The notes under the pieces are model-generated. The model was given only the letters and a program-made list of their open reading frames with translations, did not search any database and was not told where the DNA came from. A stretch of 64,000 nt of DNA from CAIPAT01 sp041665605 (GTDB lineage: Bacteria; Verrucomicrobiota; Lentisphaeria; Victivallales; Victivallaceae). Position numbers and translations under genes: made by a program. This document shows positions 52,098 through 60,721 of this stretch, piece by piece (the first letter of the stretch is position 1; each line of letters begins with the position of its first letter). Location: positions 1 to 64,000 of the forward strand of contig JBAYIO010000007.1 in NCBI GenBank assembly GCA_041665605.1, written 5' to 3'.

Positions 52098-53579
52098 GTG
52101 GCAAATAATTTCAAAAGTGATGACAGTTTTTTAAGAAAACTCGTTGTTGGTGCAGCAGGCACGAATGCAACAATCAACCGACTAAAGGAGATGGGGTTTA
52201 ACCCAATTGAACTTGAGCGCGGCTCTACTGGCTTCAAAATATGGAAGAAAATTAAAATAAAGAGAGTGCGAGTTCCTGACATCTTATGCTTGAGCACGGG
52301 GCTAAGGTTTGAATCACGCGGCAAGACCAAGCTTGAAATATCAATGTCCCATTCCATCAATGACGATAAACGAACTTGGTATGCTGGCATGCGTGATGAC
52401 GACTTTGTTTCAATTGTTGTTTTCAATCAAAACAGCGATTCTCCGATAAACCTGAAGCAAATCTCCCCTGTTCACTTCATCAGTGTCAGAGACATGCGGC
52501 AAGCATTCACTAATGAACAGGTATCTATCACGAAGCCGAAAGGTGTTGAAGAAGGATCAGAAAGACGGGTGATGTGGACATGTGCTGCCGCCAACCAGCA
52601 ATCAAGAGTTTCGGCGGTTGAACTTGGCAGCAGGGTCAGCCTTGTCCCTATCGCCGAGAAAGAGCGAAAACAGACGATCCAATTGAGCCGGCGAAATAGC
52701 ATAAACCTACTGCCGCAGGTCAACGTTGGTGAAACCGTCGAAGCCAACCAGATTGTGGCTGCGGTAGTCCCGGTAAAAACAGCACTTCCGTGTCCTTCCC
52801 CGGTAAATGCTGCTTATTTCATAAACAAGCTCACAAGCGTCAATATGAGTGAGCGTTACGCCTCCGCAAAAGCATTGCGGTATAAAGGCTATGATGCGAC
52901 TGCAAAACTAGAACTAAAAGCTAGAATCGCTGATGTCGATGAGGATATTTACGTCAAACTTGAGGCGGCAGCCGCACTTGCGGCATATGATGATCCGAAC
53001 GGGTGGGAATTCATAGAAAGCAAGTTGCATAGTCCAGCCATAATCGTTCCTCTTGAAACTCAGCTTGAAACGGTCATTGTCACATCTGAAATTCAAAAGA
53101 ATCGTAGCGAACAGTTACTGATAGAAGTGTTGCGGGACTCGCAACGTGATGATGAACTTCGCGCAGGGGCAGCGTGGGCACTTGGTCAATTTGCTTCCGC
53201 CACGTCAGCATCTGCGCTTGCTGATACATTCAATTCAAGCCCTTTGGAGATCAAGGTTGAAGCTGCACGTGCGCTTTTACGGATTGCGGAACCACAAATT
53301 CCTCACTTGCTCAATATCATGAAAAATGAGAATCCTGCCAAGCGTGATGGCCTATCGTGGGTGCTTGCCAGGATCGGCAAATTCAATCCATCAGATATAA
53401 TTCCCGGAGCCGACGAGAATCTTAGAAAATGGATGAGTTATATCATTGGCTATGGTAAAGAGAATTTCATCCAGAATGATATCGAAGCCATCTGTAAAGC
53501 AGATTCGGAAGTTTATTTTGCCGCAAGTGTCTTGTGGCAGATTTTGGCAAGCTGGGTCAATGACCTGAAGGAATACTGA
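52098..53579 (+). CDS. HEAT-repeat protein with possible PD-(D/E)XK nuclease N-terminus (candidate restriction endonuclease)
   Basis: 493 aa, GTG start with AAGGTGG. Residues 55-85 read VRVPDILCLSTGLRFESRGK then TKLEISMS: a Pro-Asp (60-61), Glu72, Lys76 and Glu80 pattern in beta context, as in PD-(D/E)XK nucleases. Residues 100-235 are unfamiliar. About 240-490 has alpha-helical HEAT-like repeats (RYASAKALRYKGYDATA, LEAAAALAAYDDPNGWEFIE, RAGAAWALGQFASATSAS, VEAARALLRIAE). Its stop lies 1 bp before a DNA-methyltransferase gene, so it is the expected restriction partner. The lower GC and different codon use than the flanks suggest transfer. Nuclease activity is inferred, not shown. Confidence 0.7.
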   Translation: MANNFKSDDSFLRKLVVGAAGTNATINRLKEMGFNPIELERGSTGFKIWKKIKIKRVRVPDILCLSTGLRFESRGKTKLEISMSHSINDDKRTWYAGMRDDDFVSIVVFNQNSDSPINLKQISPVHFISVRDMRQAFTNEQVSITKPKGVEEGSERRVMWTCAAANQQSRVSAVELGSRVSLVPIAEKERKQTIQLSRRNSINLLPQVNVGETVEANQIVAAVVPVKTALPCPSPVNAAYFINKLTSVNMSERYASAKALRYKGYDATAKLELKARIADVDEDIYVKLEAAAALAAYDDPNGWEFIESKLHSPAIIVPLETQLETVIVTSEIQKNRSEQLLIEVLRDSQRDDELRAGAAWALGQFASATSASALADTFNSSPLEIKVEAARALLRIAEPQIPHLLNIMKNENPAKRDGLSWVLARIGKFNPSDIIPGADENLRKWMSYIIGYGKENFIQNDIEAICKADSEVYFAASVLWQILASWVNDLKEY

Positions 53580-53580
53580 T

Positions 53581-54642
53581 ATGCGGAGCAAACCTTTCTA
53601 TCACACAGCCAGCGGGCAGGCGTATGTTGGAAATTCGCTAAACCTTCTAGCAGAATTACCAGACGCCAGCATTGATCTGGTCATGACATCACCGCCATTC
53701 GCGCTCCGGCGGCAAAAAACATATGGTAATGTTGAGGAAACAGAATACGTCCAGTGGATTAAGCCATTCGGACAAGAGGTTTTTCGGGTCCTCAAGGAAA
53801 GCGGAAGTTTCATTCTAGACTTAGGGGGGGCATACCGTTCTGGCATACCATCACGCTCTCTGTATAACTTCCGCGTTCTCTTGGCTTTTTGCGATGAAAT
53901 CGGGTTTCGCCTTGCTGAAGATTTCTACTGGTTTAATCCAGCGAAATTACCATCGCCAATTGAATGGGTAAATAAACGAAAAATCAGAGCAAAGGATTCA
54001 GTCAATACGGTATGGTGGTTTAGTAAGTCAGATTTTCCCAAAGCCGATGTCCGGAAAGTATTGGCTCCGTATTCTGATCGGATGAAAAAGTTGATCGAAG
54101 ACCCAAAAAATTTCTACACTCCCAAAAAACGTCCTTCAGGCCATGATATAAGTGCGGAGTTTGGCAAGGATAATGGAGGAGCAATTCCATCCAACCTTCT
54201 TTCTATACCAAATACCGATAGCAATTCAAGCTATTTCCGACTCTGCAAAGAACTAGGTATTGAACGCCATCCTGCGCGATTCCCTTCGGAACTCCCGGCA
54301 TTCTTTATCAAGATGCTAACCGACGAGGGGGATGTGGTTCTAGATATTTTTGGGGGATCAAACACTACTGGATTTGCCGCCGAAGCTCTAAAAAGGAAGT
54401 GGTTAACTTTTGAGATAAAGCGGGAATATCTTGCTTCATCCACATTAAGATTCCTTGATGGGCATAATATTGAAGCTGTCAGGCGGATACTTGACGAACT
54501 TCAAGGCGATCATGCCAATTTATTCATAGGTGAAGTTACCTGTGAATTAAGGAAAATTAAAAAAGTTAAGCCGAAAAATGGACTGCTGGTTCAAGGGCTA
54601 TTGTTTCTTTCTGAAACAACAACTAGTAGAAAATCATTGTAA
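53581..54642 (+). CDS. DNA methyltransferase, N4-cytosine type (PvuII-like)
   Basis: 353 aa, class beta motif order. Catalytic motif IV is TSPPF at 36-40 (SPPF favours N4-cytosine over N6-adenine), followed by ALRRQKTYGNVEETEYVQW, close in layout to the PvuII methylase. The target-recognition region lies at about 120-235. SAM motif I follows at about 253-262, DIFGGSNTTG. Adjoins the HEAT-repeat/nuclease-like gene (1 bp gap). Together they form a two-gene, probably mobile, restriction-modification cassette. The target sequence is not predictable. No C protein or specificity gene was found. Confidence 0.92.
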   Translation: MRSKPFYHTASGQAYVGNSLNLLAELPDASIDLVMTSPPFALRRQKTYGNVEETEYVQWIKPFGQEVFRVLKESGSFILDLGGAYRSGIPSRSLYNFRVLLAFCDEIGFRLAEDFYWFNPAKLPSPIEWVNKRKIRAKDSVNTVWWFSKSDFPKADVRKVLAPYSDRMKKLIEDPKNFYTPKKRPSGHDISAEFGKDNGGAIPSNLLSIPNTDSNSSYFRLCKELGIERHPARFPSELPAFFIKMLTDEGDVVLDIFGGSNTTGFAAEALKRKWLTFEIKREYLASSTLRFLDGHNIEAVRRILDELQGDHANLFIGEVTCELRKIKKVKPKNGLLVQGLLFLSETTTSRKSL

Positions 54643-54848
54643 CGACATAATTGCTTTTTATATTTCAAAAAAACGATATGATGAACTTTGCCATGTTCAT
54701 ACATTGCGATAACAATTACGACTCGGACGATGCCAACTACTGAAAAAAATTAGCGCTACCACGACAAACCCGGAAACTGTGACAATAAATCCAAGTAACC
54801 ATCCCCCACTCAGCAGCAATGAATTGTCTACCACAGCGGGTTGCTGAA
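54643..54848. other. Intergenic region after the R-M cassette
   Basis: 206 bp. On the minus strand a GTG-start frame at 54834-54697 would encode a 45-aa peptide with one hydrophobic helix (GGWLLGFIVTVSGFVVVALI) and a basic tail. It lacks a ribosome site and is listed only as possible. No terminator is clear. Confidence 0.35.
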
Positions 54849-55967
54849 TTATTTTAATTTTTCGAGTTCGGCTTTGGCCTGGGTTATGACGGCGGCGGGA
54901 GCGCCTTTTACATTGACGGCGGCCGCAAGCTGCTTTTTAGCGGCATCTTTTTTATTCTGCTGCACCAGTATTTTTGCGGCCAGGATTTTGCCGCGCGCCC
55001 CCCATTCCGGATTGGCTCCCGGAAACGCATCTGCTTTTTCAAGCAGAACCAATGCCTCTTCGGATTTGCTGCTTTTGTTAAGCAGTTCCGCGCATCTGAC
55101 GATTGAAATAACCTTGTACCCCGGATTGCCTTCGTTCATTTCATAGCACTTGGTAAAGGCGTACATTGCCTCACTGTCTCTATTCATGCCGGCATAGACA
55201 TCGCCGAGCGAAAACCATCCGACAGCGCCCTGATAAGTATGATCGCCCTGGGCGGCTTTTTCAAAAGCGGCGGCGGCTTCGGTGTTTTTCTTCTTGTTTC
55301 TGTAAATATTGCCGAGCAGATTGTAATATTCGCTTTTCATCACGCCCGGAATCCTTTTGGCTTCCGCCGGAGTAATAACCGCAATCGCCTTGTCATACTC
55401 CTTTTTAGTGTTCAACGCGGTCATCTGCCAGATGACCGCCCGGTAATACATGGGATGTCTTGACTCGCCAATATCCCCGGCGAATTTATTTGCGTTGTCA
55501 AACAGTTTGTCGTTATCATTTTTTCTGGAATAAGCGATGGCTTTGTAATGATATCCAAGCTCCCGGTTTTCCTGCTCGTCTGAGCGGATCAACTGGTCGC
55601 AGGCGGTAATGCATTCATCAAATTTGCCGCTATCGTAATACGCTTTGATCTGATTAAAAAGCCACAGATTTCTCTGTGCGCCGGTCAACTTCTCCAGTTT
55701 GGCGATATCCCCGGCGGCCCCGGCGGCGTCCGCAAGTTTCCGCTGTGCAATATAATTATTGTATTTGCAGAACAGCGCCTGAAGTTTTTCGGCGTCATTC
55801 TCGGTCAGCGCTAAAGCTTTATCAATATCCTGCAGACTGTCGTCATATTTTTTCTGATTATAGTTTTTGACGGCGGAATCATAAAGCTCTTTAAAAGCCG
55901 GTTCGGCATTTACCGCGAAAGCGGAAATTAAGACGAATGAAAAGACAGACAAAAGAATTCTGGACAT
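54849..55967 (-). CDS. Secreted TPR-repeat protein
   Basis: 372 aa from ATG 55967, preceded by GGGAGGAG; the upstream in-frame ATG would add 23 non-signal residues. Signal peptide MSRILLSVFSFVLISAFAVNA (written here as 21 residues in the first 22; cleavage after VNA). The rest is TPR helices: YDSAVKNYNQKKYDDSLQD, KLFDNANKFAGDIGESRHPM, YYNLLGNIYRNKKKNTEAAA, VGWFSLGDVYAGMNRDSEAM, ending AQAKAELEKLK-like text. A periplasmic or surface scaffold; no partner gene is adjacent. No terminator seen directly after it. Confidence 0.87.
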   Translation of the reverse strand: MSRILLSVFSFVLISAFAVNAEPAFKELYDSAVKNYNQKKYDDSLQDIDKALALTENDAEKLQALFCKYNNYIAQRKLADAAGAAGDIAKLEKLTGAQRNLWLFNQIKAYYDSGKFDECITACDQLIRSDEQENRELGYHYKAIAYSRKNDNDKLFDNANKFAGDIGESRHPMYYRAVIWQMTALNTKKEYDKAIAVITPAEAKRIPGVMKSEYYNLLGNIYRNKKKNTEAAAAFEKAAQGDHTYQGAVGWFSLGDVYAGMNRDSEAMYAFTKCYEMNEGNPGYKVISIVRCAELLNKSSKSEEALVLLEKADAFPGANPEWGARGKILAAKILVQQNKKDAAKKQLAAAVNVKGAPAAVITQAKAELEKLK

Positions 55968-56258
55968 GATAAACTCCTCCCATACTAAAGTTGAACATTT
56001 TCTCTGAACAATGGACTGTATCAGTCCCGACTCCACCTTTTTAAACGCTCCCCTCCCGCATTAAAATTGGATATGCTTTTAAACAAAGGCTCGCGGATTA
56101 AAATTCAAGATTCAAAGTCATCATCGGTCCTGACATAAAATCTGAAATGAACTCGCAACCTCCTGTTATTACCTAACCTAATTTAGTTTTGCTGAAATTC
56201 AAGCGCGGCAAACGGGGTTTCCTGCGTGCTTTTTTTATGTGTCAATGGTAAAAAAAAT

Positions 56259-56274
56259 ATGCATATATATGCAT
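56259..56274. repeat. 16-bp AT-rich perfect palindrome
   Basis: ATGCATATATATGCAT is a perfect palindrome in an AT-rich spacer before repeat block B, upstream of no obvious gene on the plus strand. Could be a protein site or simple sequence. Confidence 0.4.
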
Positions 56275-56383
56275 TTAAGATACTATATATTAAATCTTTG
56301 CGACTTTTTTGATTGACAAAATTACTAATAGTAAAAAGACATTGCATGAATGCAGTGTGGCAAAAATCAACAAAAAATCAGGA

Positions 56384-57170
56384 GTGAGGATTCAGAATGA
56401 GAACCGAATGCAGCAAACGGGATACTTAAAAACTGTTCTGGATAAGACTGTCCAAAATACGGGCGGTTGCCAGGCGCATAGCCGGAAAACATGAGGCCAA
56501 TGGGGCCTATGGGGGTCTTATGGGGCGGGTGGGAGTTTCTGGGAAGACTGGGAAAATGGGTGAGCGATTGCCGGTAACGGCAATATCCCGGAACTCCCAG
56601 TCTTCCCAGTCTTCCCAGAACTCCCATATTACGAAAACTTTGTGCAGGACGGGTGTCCAAAGTGTCGGAGTCGGGGGAGCGAGAAAAGTTGAAAGCGAGA
56701 AAAGCGAGAAAAGTAAAAAGCATTACGTTCAACGACACTCCAAAGTGTCGGAGTCGGACGGTTGTCCGTCTGGTTATGCTGGCCGCATGGGCGAAACAGT
56801 CTATGCTCAACGACTATCCAAAGTGTCGGAGTCGGGAGAGCGAGAAAAGCGAGAAAAGTGAAAAGCATTATGTTCAACGACACTCCAAAGTGTCGGAGTC
56901 GGACGGTTGTCCGTCTAGTTATGCTGGCCGCATGGGTGAAACAGTCTATGTTCAACGACACTCCAAAGTGTCGGAGTCGGACGGTTGTCCGTCTAGTTAT
57001 GCCGGCCGCATGGGCGAAACAGTCTATGCTCAACGACTATCCAAAGTGTCGGAGTGTGGTGTCCAGGATGAGGGTATGGATATATCCAAAATAAAAAAGT
57101 GCCTTTGCGGTGTCTCTGTGCCTCTGTGGTTAAGGGCTGTCCAAAATGAAGAGGCGGGGTGTCCGGAATG
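56384..57170. repeat. Mosaic repeat block B downstream of the LacI gene
   Basis: Same repeat families as block A with a different core. A CAGGAGTGAGGATTCAGAATGA opener (56383 onward), GAACTCCCAGTCTTCCC tracts near 56590-56630, AGCGAGAAAAG tracts near 56690 and 56840, then copies of a ~75-110-bp unit: TCCAAAGTGTCGGAGTCGGACGGTTGTCCGTC followed by a GTTATGCTGGCCGCATGGGC segment and AAACAGTCTATG. Copies begin near 56740, 56885 and 56965. A GTCCAAAATG node near 57140 closes the block, 25 bp before the LacI stop. Long open frames cross it but are low-complexity. Confidence 0.85.
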
Positions 57171-57177
57171 TCCGGCA

Positions 57178-58212
57178 TCAGATTTTGGCGACAGTCATGC
57201 CCGGCACAAAGCGTACCGGCAACCGGATGTTTTCCGGAGGCATTCCCGGATTGTCGATGATCCGGCAGAGCATTTCCGCGCCAGCGACGCCAAGCTGGAA
57301 GGATGGCGAAAGATATGTGGTGAGCTGCAACTGGGCAGGCAGCATCATACCGTCCGCACCGGTCAGAGAGATGTCTTCGGGAATGCGGAGATTAAACTCT
57401 CCGGCAGCCTTCAGCACCCCGAGCGCGACATAATCATTAGGCGCGACAATGCACGTCGGTTTCTGCTTTTCCTTAAAGATTCTACTGGCGGCGGCGTAAC
57501 CGATGTCAGGATTGAACCCGGTTTCCCCGGTGACCATGAACGGGGTCAGTCCGGCCTGGCGCATCGCGTCCGCAAAACCCCGGTTACGTTCAACCCCTGT
57601 GAAGGAGGTTTCCAGTGCCGGAATGTAAGCAATCCGGCGATGTCCCAGCGACACGACATACTCGACAATCCGGCTCATTCCTTCATAATCCTGAGCAGTA
57701 ACCTTGCTGCAGGCGAGTTTGCCGAATCCGCCTTGAACAGCCACCAGCGGCGCACCTTCGGCAATGAGTTCATTGATAAATTCGTCGCGGCTGGTAAGCC
57801 CCCATGCGATAAAACCGTCCACCATTTTGCCGCGGCTGAATTTAAGATATTCCTTGCCGGAAATAAAATCTTCAGTCATGGACGCGATGGTGGCGTACAT
57901 GGAGCGGCCGGACAGAAACTTCTCCACGCCGCCGATGACTCCGGCCAGGTTATAGTCAATATAATCATATTCGGATTCGATGTGAATGCATTCCGGCGGG
58001 GCCAGCAGGGCGACAGTATTGGAGCGGTTTTTCAGCATCCGGACAGTATGCATATTCGGATAATACTGCTGCTCATCGCAAATCTGCAGAATCTTCTCCC
58101 GGAGTCCGGCGGAAATCTTTTTCGAGGGGGAATCCTGCAGCGCGCGCGACACGGATGCCACCGACACCCCGGCTTTCCTGGCTATTTCCCTGATGTTTAC
58201 ATTTTCCGCCAT
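57178..58212 (-). CDS. LacI-family transcriptional regulator
   Basis: 344 aa. N-terminal HTH NIREIARKAGVSVASVSRAL (6-25) and hinge YPNMHTVRMLKNRSNTVAL; periplasmic-binding-like effector domain (VSLGHRRIAYIPALETS, APNDYVALGVLKAAGEF, YLSPSFQLGVAGAEML). Senses a sugar or nucleoside. Although it is the last gene in transcription order of the minus-strand cluster (18 bp below the ADP-ribosylglycohydrolase gene), it can regulate the whole unit. The repeat block B starts right after its stop. Confidence 0.93.
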   Translation of the reverse strand: MAENVNIREIARKAGVSVASVSRALQDSPSKKISAGLREKILQICDEQQYYPNMHTVRMLKNRSNTVALLAPPECIHIESEYDYIDYNLAGVIGGVEKFLSGRSMYATIASMTEDFISGKEYLKFSRGKMVDGFIAWGLTSRDEFINELIAEGAPLVAVQGGFGKLACSKVTAQDYEGMSRIVEYVVSLGHRRIAYIPALETSFTGVERNRGFADAMRQAGLTPFMVTGETGFNPDIGYAAASRIFKEKQKPTCIVAPNDYVALGVLKAAGEFNLRIPEDISLTGADGMMLPAQLQLTTYLSPSFQLGVAGAEMLCRIIDNPGMPPENIRLPVRFVPGMTVAKI

Positions 58213-58230
58213 AAACGTATTTCCCTCAAG

Positions 58231-59742
58231 CTAAATTTTATATTCAACGCCGCCGGCAAACAGCGAATCAGTATTGCCGACCGCCACGGACAGCGTCAAC
58301 GGGGCGCGGCAGAAAAGCAGCCGGACATGAATCAGATAATATTTATCTCCGGTCATCGGAAATGCAAAGGTGCTTCCGCCCTCCGTCCGGTGGAATGCCG
58401 GCAGCGCCAGTTGACGTCCGTGATAGTTCGACATCTGCCGTCCGTCAAGCCAGACGGTGATTCCGGTATCGGCGCAGGCCATAATCACGGAATTGTCCAT
58501 GGTTTCCGGTATTTTCACAAAAGAATACAGGTGCATGTGATTAAAGCAACTGACATAAGGCGAAAGGTCAAGCTGAGTCCCGTAAAAAATCCGCCGGTCT
58601 TCCTGATATACAGTCTGGCCGGGGCCATTCGCCATCAAGGTTTTTTCGACCTCAAGCGCCTCACTCTCACTGATGTCCGGCATTACCAGCCAGCAGGCCG
58701 GCGGCAGCAGCTCCCGCGGGTTGTAAGATACCGGACGGTATGCCGGAAAGGTCTTTGCCGGGCCGTTTTCCAGTTCAATATTGATTTTCTCCGACAGCGT
58801 GATGATCCTGGCGGTGAATTCATCAATCGAGCGGGGCAGTCCGGGGATTCCACTCAAAAAATCACTGACCGTGATTTCCGGGTTCATCTCTTCGACAAGG
58901 CGGCCAGGAAATGCCGCCGTGCCGTGCAGAATGCCGAACAGCGCGCCGCAGGTAGCCCCGGTGCAGTCAGTATCCATGCCGAAATTTACGGCATGAAGCA
59001 CGGTCTGCTCAAAGTCATTCCCGCCATACAGCATGGCGGCAGTAATAAAACATAATTCCATTACACAGTCCGTGAAGTTATGGCTGCCGAACTTGTCCAT
59101 GATGCGCCGGCGCAATTCAGAATAAGGAACCTGCCCGTGCCAGAGTCCGGTCACAAACTTGATTCCCTGCGCCGTCCTGCAATCCGCCGGGATGTGCCGC
59201 AAACCTTCCGCCATAGCTTCCGTCAAACTGCATCCGGTAAATGCCGCGCTGCATGCGGCGGCAATAAACATTTCCGCCCATACGCCGTCGCCGCAATGGT
59301 CCACACTGGCATCCTGCGACGCCAGATACGCCGCCAGCTCGGGACGTCCCGGCGCCAGGCATGCCCATATCTCAGCCCTGATCGCCGCGCCCATTCCGTC
59401 CTTAAACCAGTTGTCAACGGCGCCGGACAGCGGCGGCGTCAATCCGCGCTGCATATTCCGCAATGCCGCGCCGTATTCGTCCATGCCGTATTTGATATGC
59501 TGCCGCCAGCCTTCGGCCAGTGCGGCGGAATCCAGTTTCAGCCCGGATTTCTCGGCGTAAAGCATCCACACCAGTTGCAGCTCAAGGTCGTCGTTCGGCC
59601 CCTGATCCAGGTAGATGTCTTCCGCCGTCAGGAATAATTGATACGGCACTCCCTCATAGGGGGCGCCGATGCCGCCGCCCATAGCCTTGCCCGTCCAGCA
59701 GGCGCGTACTCTGTCTTCATAAATGCTCTTGTCTATTTTCAT
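58231..59742 (-). CDS. ADP-ribosylglycohydrolase-family protein
   Basis: 503 aa. Residues 1 to about 310 are an ADP-ribosylglycohydrolase domain: RACWTGKAMGGGIGAPYEG (13-31), IYLDQGPNDDLELQLVW (Mg aspartates) near 42-58, the helix-rich middle, and VNFGMDTDCTGATCGALFG near 246-264 (second metal site). Residues about 330-503 are a beta-sandwich-like accessory region (PACWLVMPDISESEALEVEK, FAFPMTGDKYYLIHVRLLF). In this gene context the family may act on glycosides other than ADP-ribosylated proteins. 1-bp overlap with the TIM-barrel gene upstream. Confidence 0.9.
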   Translation of the reverse strand: MKIDKSIYEDRVRACWTGKAMGGGIGAPYEGVPYQLFLTAEDIYLDQGPNDDLELQLVWMLYAEKSGLKLDSAALAEGWRQHIKYGMDEYGAALRNMQRGLTPPLSGAVDNWFKDGMGAAIRAEIWACLAPGRPELAAYLASQDASVDHCGDGVWAEMFIAAACSAAFTGCSLTEAMAEGLRHIPADCRTAQGIKFVTGLWHGQVPYSELRRRIMDKFGSHNFTDCVMELCFITAAMLYGGNDFEQTVLHAVNFGMDTDCTGATCGALFGILHGTAAFPGRLVEEMNPEITVSDFLSGIPGLPRSIDEFTARIITLSEKINIELENGPAKTFPAYRPVSYNPRELLPPACWLVMPDISESEALEVEKTLMANGPGQTVYQEDRRIFYGTQLDLSPYVSCFNHMHLYSFVKIPETMDNSVIMACADTGITVWLDGRQMSNYHGRQLALPAFHRTEGGSTFAFPMTGDKYYLIHVRLLFCRAPLTLSVAVGNTDSLFAGGVEYKI

Positions 59743-60716
59743 TACCGCCCTGCCACTATATGTTTTTGCGTTTCCGCTTCAGTCTGACGCCACCAGTCAA
59801 TTATCGTCCGGTACTGACGCAAAGCATCAGCCTCCGGTTTTAGAGAGACTTCGAAAGTGACTGCTCCTGAATAATTTATTTCCAATAATGCTTTAACCGT
59901 CTCATCCCAAGGAATGGTGCCGCGGCCCGGAAACAGATGTTCATCAAAGTATTTTGACGACTGGATGAACGGAGCGTCCAGTTCCACACTGGCCAGCGCG
60001 GCATGATTGTCGTGAAAATGGGTCTCAAAAAGTTTGCTCCCGGCAAGTTTGATCCATTGCGGCACTGATTCTCCGAAAGCATGGGCATGTCCGGAATCAA
60101 CACAGAACCCCACGTTCGCCATATCCGCCGTCTTTATCAGTTCCGGCAGCAGTCCGATATCCGCCAGCGGTTCAAATTTGCCGACATTCTCCAGTGCAAT
60201 CCGCATCTCCGCCGCAGCACCTTTTTCCGCCATGTATCTGAGATTTTCCGCCGCAACCTCAATGATGCGCGTCACCCCGTGTGCCGCCGCTTCTTTTTCA
60301 AATCCGGCAAAAATCGACTGGACGTCATGATGCCGCCCGCTGATTCTGCCGGGATGGAAAACCATTGTTCCAGCCCCCATCTGATGACAGAAGCGGACGG
60401 TGTCTTCCATGGTCTGCTGCACCGGGGCCTGGCTCTCCGCCAGCGGCGCGAACACCGGCAGCAGACAGTGATGCGAGGATATTTTAAAGCCGTAATGACG
60501 TATGATTTTACCGATCCTGACCGCGGCTTTGAACAAATCGAAAGCCAGCGGCTCCTCGCGGTGCAGGCCGGCAAGCATAACATCCGAAATCCCCGCTTTA
60601 GCCAGCAGTTCCAGTTGCGCGGCGATCTCCCGGTCCGACTTCAAGCTGATGACTCTGCCGTCCCAGTTGATAATTTCCACCGGGAAACTTAATTTGAATT
60701 TTCGTTTTCGATTCAT
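59742..60716 (-). CDS. Sugar phosphate isomerase/epimerase-like TIM-barrel protein
   Basis: 324 aa AP_endonuc_2 fold. Motifs: NWDGRVISLKSDREIA-like N-terminus, DVMLAGLHREEPLAF, KISSHHCLLPVFAP (His-His), MGAGTMVFHPGRISGRHH, RIALENVGKFEPLAD (Glu ligand), GFCVDSGHAHAFG, LFETHFHDNHAALA, and AVTFEVSLKP (final Glu). Typical of isomerases/epimerases of keto sugars. Cotranscribed between a glycoside hydrolase (5 bp) and the ADP-ribosylglycohydrolase (1-bp overlap). Confidence 0.9.
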   Translation of the reverse strand: MNRKRKFKLSFPVEIINWDGRVISLKSDREIAAQLELLAKAGISDVMLAGLHREEPLAFDLFKAAVRIGKIIRHYGFKISSHHCLLPVFAPLAESQAPVQQTMEDTVRFCHQMGAGTMVFHPGRISGRHHDVQSIFAGFEKEAAAHGVTRIIEVAAENLRYMAEKGAAAEMRIALENVGKFEPLADIGLLPELIKTADMANVGFCVDSGHAHAFGESVPQWIKLAGSKLFETHFHDNHAALASVELDAPFIQSSKYFDEHLFPGRGTIPWDETVKALLEINYSGAVTFEVSLKPEADALRQYRTIIDWWRQTEAETQKHIVAGR

Positions 60717-60721
60717 GATTC

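Noticed and set aside
52098..54642. BREX, DISARM or type I/III restriction system
   Set aside because: Only two genes; no helicase, specificity or phosphatase gene is present on either side.
56653..59055. An 800-codon plus-strand open frame
   Set aside because: It starts in low-complexity repeat block B and continues antisense through the clear LacI and ADP-ribosylglycohydrolase genes; the translation has no family text and arises from GC-biased codons on the opposite strand.
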